From Hymenobacter telluris (GTDB lineage: Bacteria; Bacteroidota; Bacteroidia; Cytophagales; Hymenobacteraceae): a stretch of DNA of 64,000 nt. Both the position numbers and the translations under genes were made by a program. This document shows positions 39,305 to 48,717 of this stretch, in pieces (the first letter of the stretch is position 1; each line of letters opens with the position of its first letter). The notes under the pieces are model-generated. The model saw only the letters and a program-made list of their open reading frames with translations. It did not search any database and was not told the DNA's origin. Location of the stretch: assembly GCF_017313265.1 (NCBI RefSeq), contig NZ_JAFLQZ010000013.1, forward strand, positions 103,157-167,156, given 5' to 3'.

Positions 39305-40846
39305 ATGTCTATGCTGAAACGCTTGCAGAATTTACTACGGTTGGGGCTGACTGGCACGATGTTGAGTTTTCTGGCGCTAGGTGCCCGCGCCCAAACAACG
39401 CCACTCATTTCCACCGTGGAAACCGTACCCGCCCTCGACCAGTGGCTAAGCCCCGGCGACCGGCTGCAAGTGCGCCTGGTGGGCCAGCCCAACGCCCGCG
39501 TCACGTTCCTGAACGGCCAACCTCTAACCGAGCTAACACCCGCCCAGGCCAAGGGGCAGGCAGGTGTGTACCAGGATACCTACGTGGTGCAGCCCGGCGA
39601 CACGCTCAACAACCGGCCCGTTGAGGTGCAAGTCCTTACCGCCGATAGTGTGTTGTCGGTGGGCTTTACCCAGAACAAGGTGCGGTTCTTGAACCCCGGC
39701 CAGCCTCAGTTGGCTCGCACGCGCACCTCGTTGGCCTACCTCAACTACGGGCTGGGCGAAGACCGGCTGGGCGGGGCCAAGCTCGGCTACCTCGATTCGT
39801 TGGTGGTGTTGCACCTGACGGGCCGGGTGGGGGACAAGTATCGGGTGCAACTGGCGGCGGGGCAGGTGGCGTGGGTGCCGCAGGAGGTGGTGCAACTGCT
39901 GCCGCCCGGCGGCTTTGTGCCCACCTCCCTCACCAGTTCCTGGAGCGTATCCGGCGACTCGCTCTACGACTACGTGCGCATGCCCCTCACTGAGCGGCTG
40001 CCGTATCGTTCCCAGCTGCTACAAAATCCGGCGCGGCTGGTGGTGGATGTGTTCGGGGCCACTTCCAATACCAACTGGATAACCCAGCGGACCGGGCTGC
40101 AAGAGCTGGGAGCCGTGTACTACGAGCAGCCCCAGCCCGACGTGTTCCGGATGGTGCTGCCGCTGCGGCACCGCCAAAGCTGGGGCTACCATATTCGGTA
40201 CCAAGGCAATGCATTGGTGGTGCAAGTGGCGCGGCCCCCTGCCAAACTGCGGCTGCGTGGCCTGCTGGTAGCTGTTGATGCCGGGCACGGCGGCACTAAC
40301 GTGGGAGCCGCCGGCGCCAGCGGTGCCCGCGAAAAAGACCTGACCCTGGCCATTGCCCAAAAGCTGCAACAAGAGCTAAAGAAAGCCGGTGCCCAAGTGG
40401 TAATGACCCGCGAAACCGACGCCACTCTGGAAATCAGTGAGCGGGTGAACTTGCTGCGGCAGCGGCGGCCGGCACTGCTGGTGAGCATTCACGTCAACTC
40501 GGCGGGCAACACTACGGTACAAGGCACTAGCGCCTTTTATCGGTACGTGGCGTTTCGGCCGCTGGCGGCGGCGCTGTACCGGCAGATGCAGGGAACGGGC
40601 CTGGTTGGCTGGGGCTTGGTGGGTAACTTCAACTTCGGCCTGAATGGTCCGACTGAATTCCCGAATGCCCTGGTGGAAACGGCCTTCGTCTCCAACCCTG
40701 AAGATGAAAAACGCCTCACCAACCCAACTGCTCAGCAGCAAATGGCTAAGGCTATGACCCAGGGTATCAAAGACTTTCTGAAAGCAACCCGCGCCAAAGG
40801 CCCGCGCGGCTGGCTCTTGAAACAGCCAGCGCGGGAAGAAGAGTAG
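39305..40846 (+). CDS. Secreted N-acetylmuramoyl-L-alanine amidase (Amidase_3)
   Basis: Cleaves the amide between MurNAc and the peptide stem of peptidoglycan. The ~513-residue protein has a signal peptide (ends ALGARAQ) and a long N-terminal region with beta structure including an AMIN-like segment (LLQNPARLVVDVFGA). The zinc amidase domain starts at ~318: VAVDAGHGGTNVGAAG (His ligand), GAREKDLTLAIA (Glu ligand), LLVSIHVNS (His ligand) and NALVETAFVSNPEDE (catalytic Glu). The C-terminus is a short basic tail. The ATG at 39305 or 39311 is used; the longer frame starts inside the preceding terminator. Confidence 0.9.
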   Translation: MSMLKRLQNLLRLGLTGTMLSFLALGARAQTTPLISTVETVPALDQWLSPGDRLQVRLVGQPNARVTFLNGQPLTELTPAQAKGQAGVYQDTYVVQPGDTLNNRPVEVQVLTADSVLSVGFTQNKVRFLNPGQPQLARTRTSLAYLNYGLGEDRLGGAKLGYLDSLVVLHLTGRVGDKYRVQLAAGQVAWVPQEVVQLLPPGGFVPTSLTSSWSVSGDSLYDYVRMPLTERLPYRSQLLQNPARLVVDVFGATSNTNWITQRTGLQELGAVYYEQPQPDVFRMVLPLRHRQSWGYHIRYQGNALVVQVARPPAKLRLRGLLVAVDAGHGGTNVGAAGASGAREKDLTLAIAQKLQQELKKAGAQVVMTRETDATLEISERVNLLRQRRPALLVSIHVNSAGNTTVQGTSAFYRYVAFRPLAAALYRQMQGTGLVGWGLVGNFNFGLNGPTEFPNALVETAFVSNPEDEKRLTNPTAQQQMAKAMTQGIKDFLKATRAKGPRGWLLKQPAREEE

Positions 40847-41119
40847 CTAACGGCAGGCAACCAGAATAGAAACAGGGTTTTAGGAAAAAAACTGTAGCTA
40901 CATCTTTTCTGTGGCAAGCCCGTTTACAGCATCTGGTGCAAGGTAGTGGTGCCGTATCAAGCCAGCTATAGCAAGTTAGCTGAAAATAGCTGCCGCCAAC
41001 TGTTGTGCCCGTAGGTTAGTCCCGTACCTTCCAGATACTTGGCTCGTAGAGCTTCGTTATAGCACCGGCCAAGCAGTTGGCCGTCTCGTTCTTTCTCCTA
41101 CCCAATTCCCCGTTCGCGC

Positions 41120-42523
41120 ATGGCAAACACCTCCTTTCTTGACCGCAGCCGCACCGTTGCTGGTCCGGGCTACAACCGCTGGCTGGTACCGCCCGCGGCG
41201 CTAGCCATTCATCTGGCCATCGGCCAGGCCTATGCGTTCAGCGTGTTCAACAAGCCGCTGGGAGCCCTCATCAGCGGTGACGTAAACAACCCCGCCCCCG
41301 ACGACTGGACGCCCACCCAAATCGGCATTACCTTCTCCATTGCCATTGTGTTGCTGGGTTTGTCGGCGGCGGTTTTTGGGAAGTGGCTGGAACGAGTGGG
41401 GCCGCGCAAGGCCATGCTGGCGTCGGCGTTGTGCTTTGGGGGCGGCTTCCTGATTGGCTCTTTGGGGATTCATCTGCACAATATCTACCTGCTGTATTTC
41501 GGGTACGGTTTTGTGGGTGGTATCGGGCTGGGTATCGGGTACATTTCGCCGGTGAGCACGCTCATCAAGTGGTTCCCCGACCGCAAAGGCGTGGCTACCG
41601 GCATGGCCATTATGGGTTTTGGGGGCGGCGCCATGATTGGCTCGCCGCTGGCCAACAACCTGATGGGGCAATTCAAGGATTCGGCCCCGCTGGGCGTGGC
41701 GCCTACGTTCATTGTGATGGGTGTTATCTACCTGCTGTTCATGCAGTTTGGGGTCTGGACCATTCGGGTGCCGGCCGACGACTGGAAGCCTGCCGGTTAC
41801 GTGCCCAGCACCGAGCATAACGTGATGATAACCACCGCCAACGTATCGGCCGACAACGCCATCAAAACGCCGCAGTTCTGGCTGCTGTGGGTGGTGCTGC
41901 TCACCAACGTGACGGCCGGTATCGGGGTGCTCGAAACGGCCTCACCGCTGATTCAGGAAACATTTTCCGACAATGCAATGGGTGCCGGCCGGGGCGTAAC
42001 GGCGGCGGCGGCGGCAGGCTTTGTGGGCTTGCTGAGCTTGTTCAACCTGCTGGGCCGGTTCTTCTGGTCGTCGGCCTCCGATAAGCTGGGCCGCAAGGTG
42101 ACGTACGCCATTTATTTCGGGTTGGGCATCCTGCTTTACGCCTTGGTACCCACGCTGGGGCACGGCGCCCGCCTGACGCTGTTTGTGGTGGTAGCCTGCG
42201 TGATTATCAGTATGTACGGCGGGGGCTTTGCTACCATTCCGGCCTACCTCTCCGATATGTTTGGCAAGTACCAGGTGGGTGCTATTCACGGGCGGCTGCT
42301 CACGGCCTGGAGCACGGCCGGGGTGCTGGGCCCGCTGATTGTGCACACCATTCATGAGCACGCCAAAGAGCAGGGCCTCAAAGGGGCCGATGCGTATGAA
42401 AACGTGTTCTACACTATGGCTGGCGTACTGGTGCTGGGGCTGCTGGCCAACCTGGCGGTGCGCCCCGTAAAGGAGCAGTACTACGAAAAAGGCCCGGTTA
42501 CCATCGAAGCGGGTGGCCATTAG
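41120..42523 (+). CDS. OFA-family MFS transporter
   Basis: A 467-residue, 12-helix major facilitator protein of the oxalate/formate antiporter family (YhjX-like). Marks are AIHLAIGQAYAFSVFNKPL in helix 1, WLERVGPRKAML (loop 2-3 MFS motif), GIGLGIGYISPVSTLIKWFPDRKGVATGMA, and FFWSSASDKLGRKVTY between helices 8 and 9. The substrate is not fixed by sequence; small carboxylates are likely for the family. A tiny hydrophobic peptide gene follows 33 bases downstream and probably encodes its accessory subunit. Confidence 0.9.
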   Translation: MANTSFLDRSRTVAGPGYNRWLVPPAALAIHLAIGQAYAFSVFNKPLGALISGDVNNPAPDDWTPTQIGITFSIAIVLLGLSAAVFGKWLERVGPRKAMLASALCFGGGFLIGSLGIHLHNIYLLYFGYGFVGGIGLGIGYISPVSTLIKWFPDRKGVATGMAIMGFGGGAMIGSPLANNLMGQFKDSAPLGVAPTFIVMGVIYLLFMQFGVWTIRVPADDWKPAGYVPSTEHNVMITTANVSADNAIKTPQFWLLWVVLLTNVTAGIGVLETASPLIQETFSDNAMGAGRGVTAAAAAGFVGLLSLFNLLGRFFWSSASDKLGRKVTYAIYFGLGILLYALVPTLGHGARLTLFVVVACVIISMYGGGFATIPAYLSDMFGKYQVGAIHGRLLTAWSTAGVLGPLIVHTIHEHAKEQGLKGADAYENVFYTMAGVLVLGLLANLAVRPVKEQYYEKGPVTIEAGGH

Positions 42524-42556
42524 CCGTCCATTCTCACCCTTCACACTACCTGATTT

Positions 42557-42697
42557 ATGAGCACTACACCCGCTTCCGCAACCACTCCAGAGCCAAGTAC
42601 CAGCGGCTCGGCTATTTTGGCCTGGCTATATGTTGGCATTCCGCTGGCCTGGGGCGTTTCCCAAACATTCATTAAAGCCCTGGCGCTGTTCAAATAG
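42557..42697 (+). CDS. MFS transporter small subunit (46-residue membrane peptide)
   Basis: A 46-residue frame from ATG to TAG: a polar Ser/Thr/Pro-rich N-terminus (MSTTPASATTPEPSTSGS) and one membrane segment, AILAWLYVGIPLAWGVSQTF, ending IKALALFK. The pattern AWLYVGIPLAWGVxQT matches the short 'MFS transporter small subunit' peptides known beside OFA-type transporters. Position and orientation directly after the transporter, with a terminator 44 bases downstream, support cotranscription. Confidence is limited by length. Confidence 0.75.
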   Translation: MSTTPASATTPEPSTSGSAILAWLYVGIPLAWGVSQTFIKALALFK

Positions 42698-42740
42698 AAC
42701 AACTGCTTGGTAGTTGACGGCATTTTTTTATTGCCACTAG

Positions 42741-42769
42741 AGAGAAGCACCTATTTAGGTGCTTCTTTT
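42741..42769 (+). terminator. Terminator of the MFS transporter operon
   Basis: Stem AGAAGCACCT / AGGTGCTTCT with a four-base loop and a TTTTG tail. Confidence 0.85.
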
Positions 42770-42794
42770 GTTTGGTTGGAAACCAAGCCGCCCC

Positions 42795-43214
42795 ATGTCC
42801 CACGAATCTGCCGACGAAGCCATTGTTCAGCTGGCTTCTTTCGCCAACTCTATATCGGCACACCTGGCCAAAAACCAGTTGGAAGCTGCTGCTATTCCCT
42901 GCTTCCTGAGCAACGAGAACCGGCCCTACGGCCCAATTTCCGGCGGGGTGCGCCTGCACGTGCGGCAGCAGGATGTAGCGGCGGCGCAAGAGGTGCTGCA
43001 CGCCAGCCAGGTATCTATGCAAGCCCTGCCCACTACCGACGACGAAGCCGCTACTCCTACGGCCCGCTGCCCCCGCTGCCACCACACCGACATCGTCTGC
43101 CGCCAACTGCCCGAGCCCAACGACACGCTCCTTACTAAGCTCCGCCTCTGGATATTAGCCCCCGAAAAACCCCAGTGCCACTGCTTCCACTGCGGCCTTG
43201 ACTTTGAAGGATAA
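42795..43214 (+). CDS. DUF2007-like protein with C-terminal zinc ribbon
   Basis: A 139-residue soluble protein. The N-terminal half (VQLASFANSISAHLAKNQLEAAAIPCFLSNEN, then GGVRLHVRQQDVAAAQEVL) matches the DUF2007 'putative signal-transducing protein' fold, a small ferredoxin-like domain. The C-terminal half has CPRCHH and CHCFHCG, two knuckles of a zinc ribbon. The ATG giving MSHESADEA is chosen; the upstream frame reads through the terminator. Function is unknown. Confidence 0.82.
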   Translation: MSHESADEAIVQLASFANSISAHLAKNQLEAAAIPCFLSNENRPYGPISGGVRLHVRQQDVAAAQEVLHASQVSMQALPTTDDEAATPTARCPRCHHTDIVCRQLPEPNDTLLTKLRLWILAPEKPQCHCFHCGLDFEG

Positions 43215-43235
43215 TCAGGGTATATAAAACGACTT

Positions 43236-43253
43236 GTAGCGCGGAAGCCACAG
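43236..43253. repeat. 18-bp exact repeat, copy 1
   Basis: GTAGCGCGGAAGCCACAG, identical to bases 49266-49283. Both copies lie 22-39 bases past the stop of a plus-strand gene and shortly before the end of a minus-strand gene. Confidence 0.6.
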
Positions 43254-43264
43254 GTACTAAATAG

Positions 43265-43297
43265 AACGGCCGCTGCACCAATGGTACAGCGGCCGTT
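43265..43297 (-). terminator. Terminator of the pectate-lyase-like gene
   Basis: Stem AACGGCCGCTG / CAGCGGCCGTT with an 11-base loop; on the minus strand it follows the stop by ~25 bases and is followed by CTATTT. It may also act for the plus-strand DUF2007 gene. Confidence 0.75.
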
Positions 43298-43322
43298 TCT
43301 GGTTTCAAGCCTGATACGTCGG

Positions 43323-46300
43323 CTACTTGACAATCAGCAAGCGGGTGGTTTTGGTGGCGCCGGCCGCACGCAGCTGGCACGAATACACGCCGCCGGGCAG
43401 CGCGTGGCTGTCGAGCGTAAACTGGTAGCGCTGCTTGGCCTGTACTGGACCTTCGTAAAGGGTGGCTACCACGCGGCCTAGGGTGTTGTATACCAGCACC
43501 TTCGCCGGACCGGTCTTCTCGGCTTCGAAGGTGAGCGTGGCTTGTTCGGTGGCTGGGTTTGGATACACCTGCAACTCTTGGGCATCGGCGGAAGCGGCGC
43601 CTGAACTGCCGGCTGCCAGACGAGCGGCTGGCTGGCAACTAGCATCTCCGCTTACCATCACCGTCACGGTTTGGGTGCTTACGTTGCCGGCGTTGTCCAC
43701 GCACCGCAGCGTCACCGGGTTTGGGCCGATGTTGGCGCAGGTGAAGGTTCTGGGGCTGATGCTCATGGACGCAATACCACAGTTGTCGGTGCTGCCATAA
43801 TCCACATCGGCGGCCTCAATCGTGCGGGTGCCATTCACCAGGTTCACCCCAAAGCCACTAGCCAAAATGGTTGGGGCCGTGTTGTCTACCACCATCACCG
43901 TCACGGTTTGGGTGGCTACGTTGCCGGCGTTGTCGGTTACCGTCAGCGTCACTTGGTTGGCACCCATGTTGGCACAGGTGAACGTGCTGGGGCTGATGCG
44001 CATGGAGGCAATGCCGCTGCACGCATCGGTGCTGCCGTAGTCTACGTCGGCGGCCTCAATGGTACGCGTGCCGTTGGCTTCCAGCGCCACCATGAAACCG
44101 GCGGCTAGTACCACAGGCGGCGTGGTATCGGTGGTGCTGGCCGTAACGGTGAACTGCTGCGTGGCCGTCGCCTGGTTGGCATCGGTAACGGTTATTGAGT
44201 ACGAGCCGGCCGTGAGGTTGCTTAGGTCTTCGGTGCTGGCCGTGAAGCTGTTAGGGCCGGTCCAGGCATAGCGGTAAGGGGCCGTGCCGCCCTGCACCGT
44301 CAGGTTGATGGCGGCGGGCGTGCCACAGGCTGCGTTGGTTACATCGGCCGTGAGCTGGAGGCGAGGCGTAGTATTGAGCAGGGCCGTTATTTCGTCTGGC
44401 GTGAGGGCGTAGTTGTACACCCGCAGCTCATCAAGCGCACCCCGGTACGGGGCCGGTGCATTGGTGGAAGTCAGGAATTCCAGCTCTCCGATGTTGCCCA
44501 CAATCAAGTCACTGGCTTCACCGATGCCCAACGCTTTGGTCCCCATTTCCTTCACCATCACCCCATTCAGGTACACCTGAATTTTCTTGGTAGTCACGTT
44601 GCGCAACGCAACCACGTGCACCCATTGTCCGGTGAAGAACGGCGCCCCACCGATTTGCAGCTCGTCTTTGTTTTTGTCGTCGTCGATGGCAAAGCGGAAC
44701 TGCTTGTTCTTGAACTCGATGTTGAAGCGCTTGCCCGTGGCCCCCGTCACGGTGTTGCGGGTGATGGAGCCTTTGCACAGCAGGTAGGCGCTGGTGTTGT
44801 TGTCCTGGGGCAGCAGCGCGGCCCCGGCTTTCATCCAGAAAGACAGCGAGAAAGAGCTCTGGTCGAGGTAGAGCTGGTCCTGGTGCGGAATGCTGACCAC
44901 GTAGCGGTTTTGGTCGGCGGTAGCAAAGTCGAGGGCGTTGTTGAGCTTGCCGGCCACCCGGATGCTTTGGTCGTCGTCGTCGAGGCCCAGTACGCCGTGA
45001 TTGGCGTACGTGGATTGGTCGATAATCTGGGTGCCGTCGGCCACGGTTTCATCGAAGCCCCAGTGGCCCACCAGCTGCGGCGGAATGGTGCCCGCCGTCC
45101 GGAACGACCACACCGGCCCGTCGGCGGTGCCGCGGTTATTGATAGCCACCACGCGCCAGTAATACGTGGTGGTATCCGTCAGGCCGGTTATCTGGTACGA
45201 AGGCGCGGCGGAATACGGCACATCGGCCCGTTTCGTGAGCGTGGTTGGCGAGGTGCCGAAATACACGGCGTACGTGGTGGTATTGGCGCTGCCCGTCCAT
45301 TTCAGGGCCAGGGCGCCGGCGGTCAGCTCGGCGTATTGCAGGCCATCGGTAGGGGTGGGGGTGGTTACCACGGCCGGGGCCGAGGGCAGGGCCGGCGTTT
45401 TGACGGAAACCGGCTGGCTGAACGACGATTCCTCGGTACCCGTCACGGCCTTGAGGCGGTAGTAGTACGTGGTGTTGGGTTGCAGGCCCGCGTTGTCGGT
45501 GTAGGTGGTGGCGTTGGCAACGGGCTGGGCAATAGCCGTGTACGCCACACCATCGGCGGAGCGCTCCAGCACAAAATGCGTTTCGTTGGTGGAGTTATCG
45601 GTCCAGGTGAGCACCACGGTGCTGCCGGGCGTGGGCAGCTCCACGGTAGTAGCCGAAAGCTGCACGCCAGACGGTGGCTTCACGAAGGCCGGTGGCGTGG
45701 TTTTCATCAAGGAGTTGATGTACACCTCGATGTTCAGGTAGGCCGGGGCAGTGGTGCTGTAAGCCACGGCATCGGCACGGTTGTTTTTGTTGAGGCCGTG
45801 CGTGTCTTCCCAAGCGTCGGGCATACCGTCCTGGTCGGTATCGAGGGGGGCGGGGGCACCGAATACGTTGCCGAGGCCACCATTGCCGAACGGCAAATCC
45901 GACTCGTTGAACACGTAGTAGCCCTGGGTGCCACGGGAACGAACCTCGTCAATCATCAACCCATCCACCTGGTCGCGGCGCGGGTAAGCAGCTCCCACAC
46001 TGTCGATTACGTGCTGGTAGGCTTGCAGCGCGGTGCGAACGGGTGTGGCGTTGGGGTAGGCAAACGGCTGGCTACGGAAGCCGGGTCCCACAATGCCGGG
46101 GTAGCCCACGGTGTCGTAGGGCACCAGGGTGCCGTCGAGCACGCCGTTGCGGTTGTTGTCGAAGTAGTTGCCGCTGCCAAACAGGTTGAACGTGCCGGTG
46201 CCGCGCGAAAACGGGGTGGTTTTGTCGGGGGGCGTGAGCGGGCCGCCCACAAAATAGTTGTTGATGATGTTCACCTCCGACACGCCCGCTGAGCCGCCCA

Positions 46301-47099
46301 TAATGTAGGCGTCGCCCGACCAGCCATAGTTCATTTGGTCGCCCAGGCGGTTGCCGTTGCCCCAGTCGTACACCACGTTGTTCACAAACTCGTTCACGCC
46401 CTTCACTTTGGGGTTGCGCGTTTTGTTGCTGATGTAGAGGTTGCCCACCAAACTCACTTTGCCGCCATCGGGCGTCTGAATCAGGCCGCCCGCCGAGTGG
46501 TTGGCGCGGTGCAGCCCCTGCCCGATAATGGAGTTCTGCACGGTGATGTTGTCGGGCGCAGTGCCTTTGCCGTCCCAGTTGATGGAAAACACCTCATCCA
46601 TACCCCAGGAAACCGACATGTGGTCGAGGATGATATTCGAGCCGTTGGATAAGCCCGAGGCGTCGTTGCCTTGGTTGCCGGTGGCGCCCAGCCGCACCCG
46701 CAGGTAGCGGCAAATGGTATTGTTGGAGCCCGTAAACGTGATGCGCTTGTTGAAGAACACCACTCCGTCGCCGGGGGCGGTTTGGCCGGCAATGGTGGTG
46801 TTGGGCGCTACCTGCACGTTGCTTTGCAGCGTGATGATGCCGCCCACCGCAAAGGTCACGAACCGGCCGGGCTGGCTCACGGCGTCGCGGAACGAGCCAG
46901 GGCCGGCGTCGTTGAGGTTGGTTACCACGTACACTTGCGGGGTGCTGGCGCCGCGGGCCCCGGTGGCAAAGCGCCCAAAGCCCCCAGCCCCCGGAAAGGC
47001 TACGGTTTGGGCCTGCGTGGGCGCCGCGGTCAGCAGCCCCAGGCCTAGTGCAAAGCCTGCCGCAAGCCGGCGGGCCATACCAGAAGTAAAAGTTCTCAT
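43323..47099 (-). CDS. Secreted multidomain pectate lyase-like protein with LamG and type IX sorting domain
   Basis: A 1258-residue exported protein. Signal peptide to ~30 (APTQAQ). PL1-type parallel beta-helix at ~32-400: AFPGAGGFGRFATGARG, TNLNDAGPGSFRDAV, IILDHMSVSWGMDE, NYFVGGPL. A calcium-type DTDQDGMPDAWED segment lies near 420, fibronectin III modules at ~475 and ~585, and a LamG/concanavalin fold at ~675-900 (LVGHWGFDE, FSLSFWMKAG). A PKD-like module follows at ~916-990, then two near-identical ~80-residue HYR-like repeats (each with GTRTIEAADVDYGSTD). The C-terminus (~1175-1258) reads LQVYPNPATEQATLTFEAE...GVYSCQL, a type IX secretion sorting domain. It is probably released or surface-bound and acts on a pectin-like glycan. 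Confidence 0.9.
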   Translation of the reverse strand: MRTFTSGMARRLAAGFALGLGLLTAAPTQAQTVAFPGAGGFGRFATGARGASTPQVYVVTNLNDAGPGSFRDAVSQPGRFVTFAVGGIITLQSNVQVAPNTTIAGQTAPGDGVVFFNKRITFTGSNNTICRYLRVRLGATGNQGNDASGLSNGSNIILDHMSVSWGMDEVFSINWDGKGTAPDNITVQNSIIGQGLHRANHSAGGLIQTPDGGKVSLVGNLYISNKTRNPKVKGVNEFVNNVVYDWGNGNRLGDQMNYGWSGDAYIMGGSAGVSEVNIINNYFVGGPLTPPDKTTPFSRGTGTFNLFGSGNYFDNNRNGVLDGTLVPYDTVGYPGIVGPGFRSQPFAYPNATPVRTALQAYQHVIDSVGAAYPRRDQVDGLMIDEVRSRGTQGYYVFNESDLPFGNGGLGNVFGAPAPLDTDQDGMPDAWEDTHGLNKNNRADAVAYSTTAPAYLNIEVYINSLMKTTPPAFVKPPSGVQLSATTVELPTPGSTVVLTWTDNSTNETHFVLERSADGVAYTAIAQPVANATTYTDNAGLQPNTTYYYRLKAVTGTEESSFSQPVSVKTPALPSAPAVVTTPTPTDGLQYAELTAGALALKWTGSANTTTYAVYFGTSPTTLTKRADVPYSAAPSYQITGLTDTTTYYWRVVAINNRGTADGPVWSFRTAGTIPPQLVGHWGFDETVADGTQIIDQSTYANHGVLGLDDDDQSIRVAGKLNNALDFATADQNRYVVSIPHQDQLYLDQSSFSLSFWMKAGAALLPQDNNTSAYLLCKGSITRNTVTGATGKRFNIEFKNKQFRFAIDDDKNKDELQIGGAPFFTGQWVHVVALRNVTTKKIQVYLNGVMVKEMGTKALGIGEASDLIVGNIGELEFLTSTNAPAPYRGALDELRVYNYALTPDEITALLNTTPRLQLTADVTNAACGTPAAINLTVQGGTAPYRYAWTGPNSFTASTEDLSNLTAGSYSITVTDANQATATQQFTVTASTTDTTPPVVLAAGFMVALEANGTRTIEAADVDYGSTDACSGIASMRISPSTFTCANMGANQVTLTVTDNAGNVATQTVTVMVVDNTAPTILASGFGVNLVNGTRTIEAADVDYGSTDNCGIASMSISPRTFTCANIGPNPVTLRCVDNAGNVSTQTVTVMVSGDASCQPAARLAAGSSGAASADAQELQVYPNPATEQATLTFEAEKTGPAKVLVYNTLGRVVATLYEGPVQAKQRYQFTLDSHALPGGVYSCQLRAAGATKTTRLLIVK

Positions 47100-47325
47100 A
47101 GAAGAATAGAAGGGTGGAAAGTCGGATTACTGCGCTGAAAGTAACGGCTCACTCACTTTTCACTCTCCTGTAGCGTACTGCTTTGTTCTTGCTAATGAGT
47201 TGTTTATAAGTTCAGTGCTAGCTTCTTGAATAAATGAAAAAACGTCTTTGTCTTGTCTGATATGGACGCCTAGCAGCTAGTAACAGAAAAGAGCCGTTGC
47301 TCATCAAGCTTCCAACTGGCTTCCA

Positions 47326-48468
47326 CTAGCGGGTACGCGTCAGGAACCGGTAAGCCGGCTGCTCTACCCACTTGTGCACCACTACGGCCAGCAGCAGCGT
47401 GACACAGAAGATGGGAAAGCCGTACCACTGCTGGCCGGGCGCAAGCTGCTGGCGCTCCAGCAAGGTTTCTTCGGCCATGAACAGCGGCAGCTGCACCACA
47501 TAAAAGCAGTAGCTGATGCGGCCGGCGTACACCAGCCACGGATGCGCCAACAGCTTCACTACCTTGGTTTTCTCGGGTTGCACAGCTACGGCCAGCAGCA
47601 CTACCACGGCAGGTACCACCAGCCAGTTGTGCACCACAAACCCCAGCAGTTTCGACCCGAAAAACACGATGTACCCCACGGCCAACGCCACTATTAGCAA
47701 CGCCTTCCATTCCGCAGGTCGCCAGTTAAATCGAAAAACCAATATGCCCGCTACCACCCCGCTGACGAACTCCGACACCCTGAACAGCGGGTGGCTGTAC
47801 ATCAGCACATACGAAACGTGTTCAGGCCAAAGCGTATAAGCCGCCCCGCCCAGCGTACCTACCAGCACCACCACGGCCAGCACCACCCACAGCACGGCCT
47901 GGCGCCGGATACGCAGCAGCAACGGTAGCAAAAACGGAAACACCAGATAGAAGAACACCTCCACCGCCACCGACCAGGCCCCGTTGCTGTACCACAGCAT
48001 TGAAATGGAAGGGAAAAGCACCTGCGTCATGGTAAGGTTGGTAACCGCCAGCACGCCCATATCGGGGGGCCAGCTGTGCTGCACGGTGCATACCAGGGCC
48101 GTAAGCAGCATACCCACCAGGTACACCGGATAGATGCGGGCAAAACGCTTGCGCATAAACGCGGCGTAGGAACCAACACTGGGGTGCCCGGCAGCCGTGA
48201 TGGTGCGCAACTGGCTGTAAGTAAGCACAAAGCCCGATAGCACGAAGAAGATGGTAACCCCGAAAGCGCCGTGCGAAAACACGTTATAAAGCGGCCCGAA
48301 CTGCCACAGAAAAGTAAGCGGCGTGCGGAGGTCAACGTGAAACCAGAACACCAACAATGCCGCCACGCCACGCAGCCCGGTCAGGGCCAATAATTCGTTT
48401 TTCAATAGGGATAATCGGCTCAGCCGGCAGTATATACCCGGCGAAGATAACCAGAATCGATGGAGCAT
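47326..48468 (-). CDS. Acyltransferase 3 family membrane protein
   Basis: A 380-residue, ~10-helix membrane acyltransferase (PF01757, OafA/YrhL type), which adds acetyl or other acyl groups to exported glycans. N-terminal LLALTGLRGVAALLVFWFHV holds the catalytic histidine (RGxAxxxVxxxH-like). FGVTIFFVLSGFVLTYSQLR and RKRFARIYPVYLVGMLL are the second and third signatures. No SGNH domain is attached. The first ~20 residues before KNELLALTG are unusual, so translation may start later. Acceptor is unknown. The 226-base gap to the pectate-lyase-like gene start has no recognised gene. Confidence 0.87.
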   Translation of the reverse strand: MLHRFWLSSPGIYCRLSRLSLLKNELLALTGLRGVAALLVFWFHVDLRTPLTFLWQFGPLYNVFSHGAFGVTIFFVLSGFVLTYSQLRTITAAGHPSVGSYAAFMRKRFARIYPVYLVGMLLTALVCTVQHSWPPDMGVLAVTNLTMTQVLFPSISMLWYSNGAWSVAVEVFFYLVFPFLLPLLLRIRRQAVLWVVLAVVVLVGTLGGAAYTLWPEHVSYVLMYSHPLFRVSEFVSGVVAGILVFRFNWRPAEWKALLIVALAVGYIVFFGSKLLGFVVHNWLVVPAVVVLLAVAVQPEKTKVVKLLAHPWLVYAGRISYCFYVVQLPLFMAEETLLERQQLAPGQQWYGFPIFCVTLLLAVVVHKWVEQPAYRFLTRTR

Positions 48469-48717
48469 GAGGTAGCCTTGAGCTGCTACCGCGTATGATA
48501 GTAAACAAGCTGAACAGTACCTGTAGCGAAGCTACCTGCCAACCTGTACTTTTGCCACTGGCCGCTTACGTAGCGCACCACGTAGCCTTGCACTTGAAAT
48601 GACTTTGGCTGCTGGGCAGAATAGCGCAGCAGTTGAAATCATAAACTTTGCTATTGTCGTACGTAAGCACGCCGCACCGTTCTATCCTACCTCGGCCAAC
48701 AACCTTGCTTTCTGAGC

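Noticed and set aside
44616..46292. 558-residue plus-strand frame antisense to the pectate-lyase-like gene
   Set aside because: His/Val/Gly/Arg-rich shadow translation with no domain; the opposite strand encodes recognisable domains throughout.
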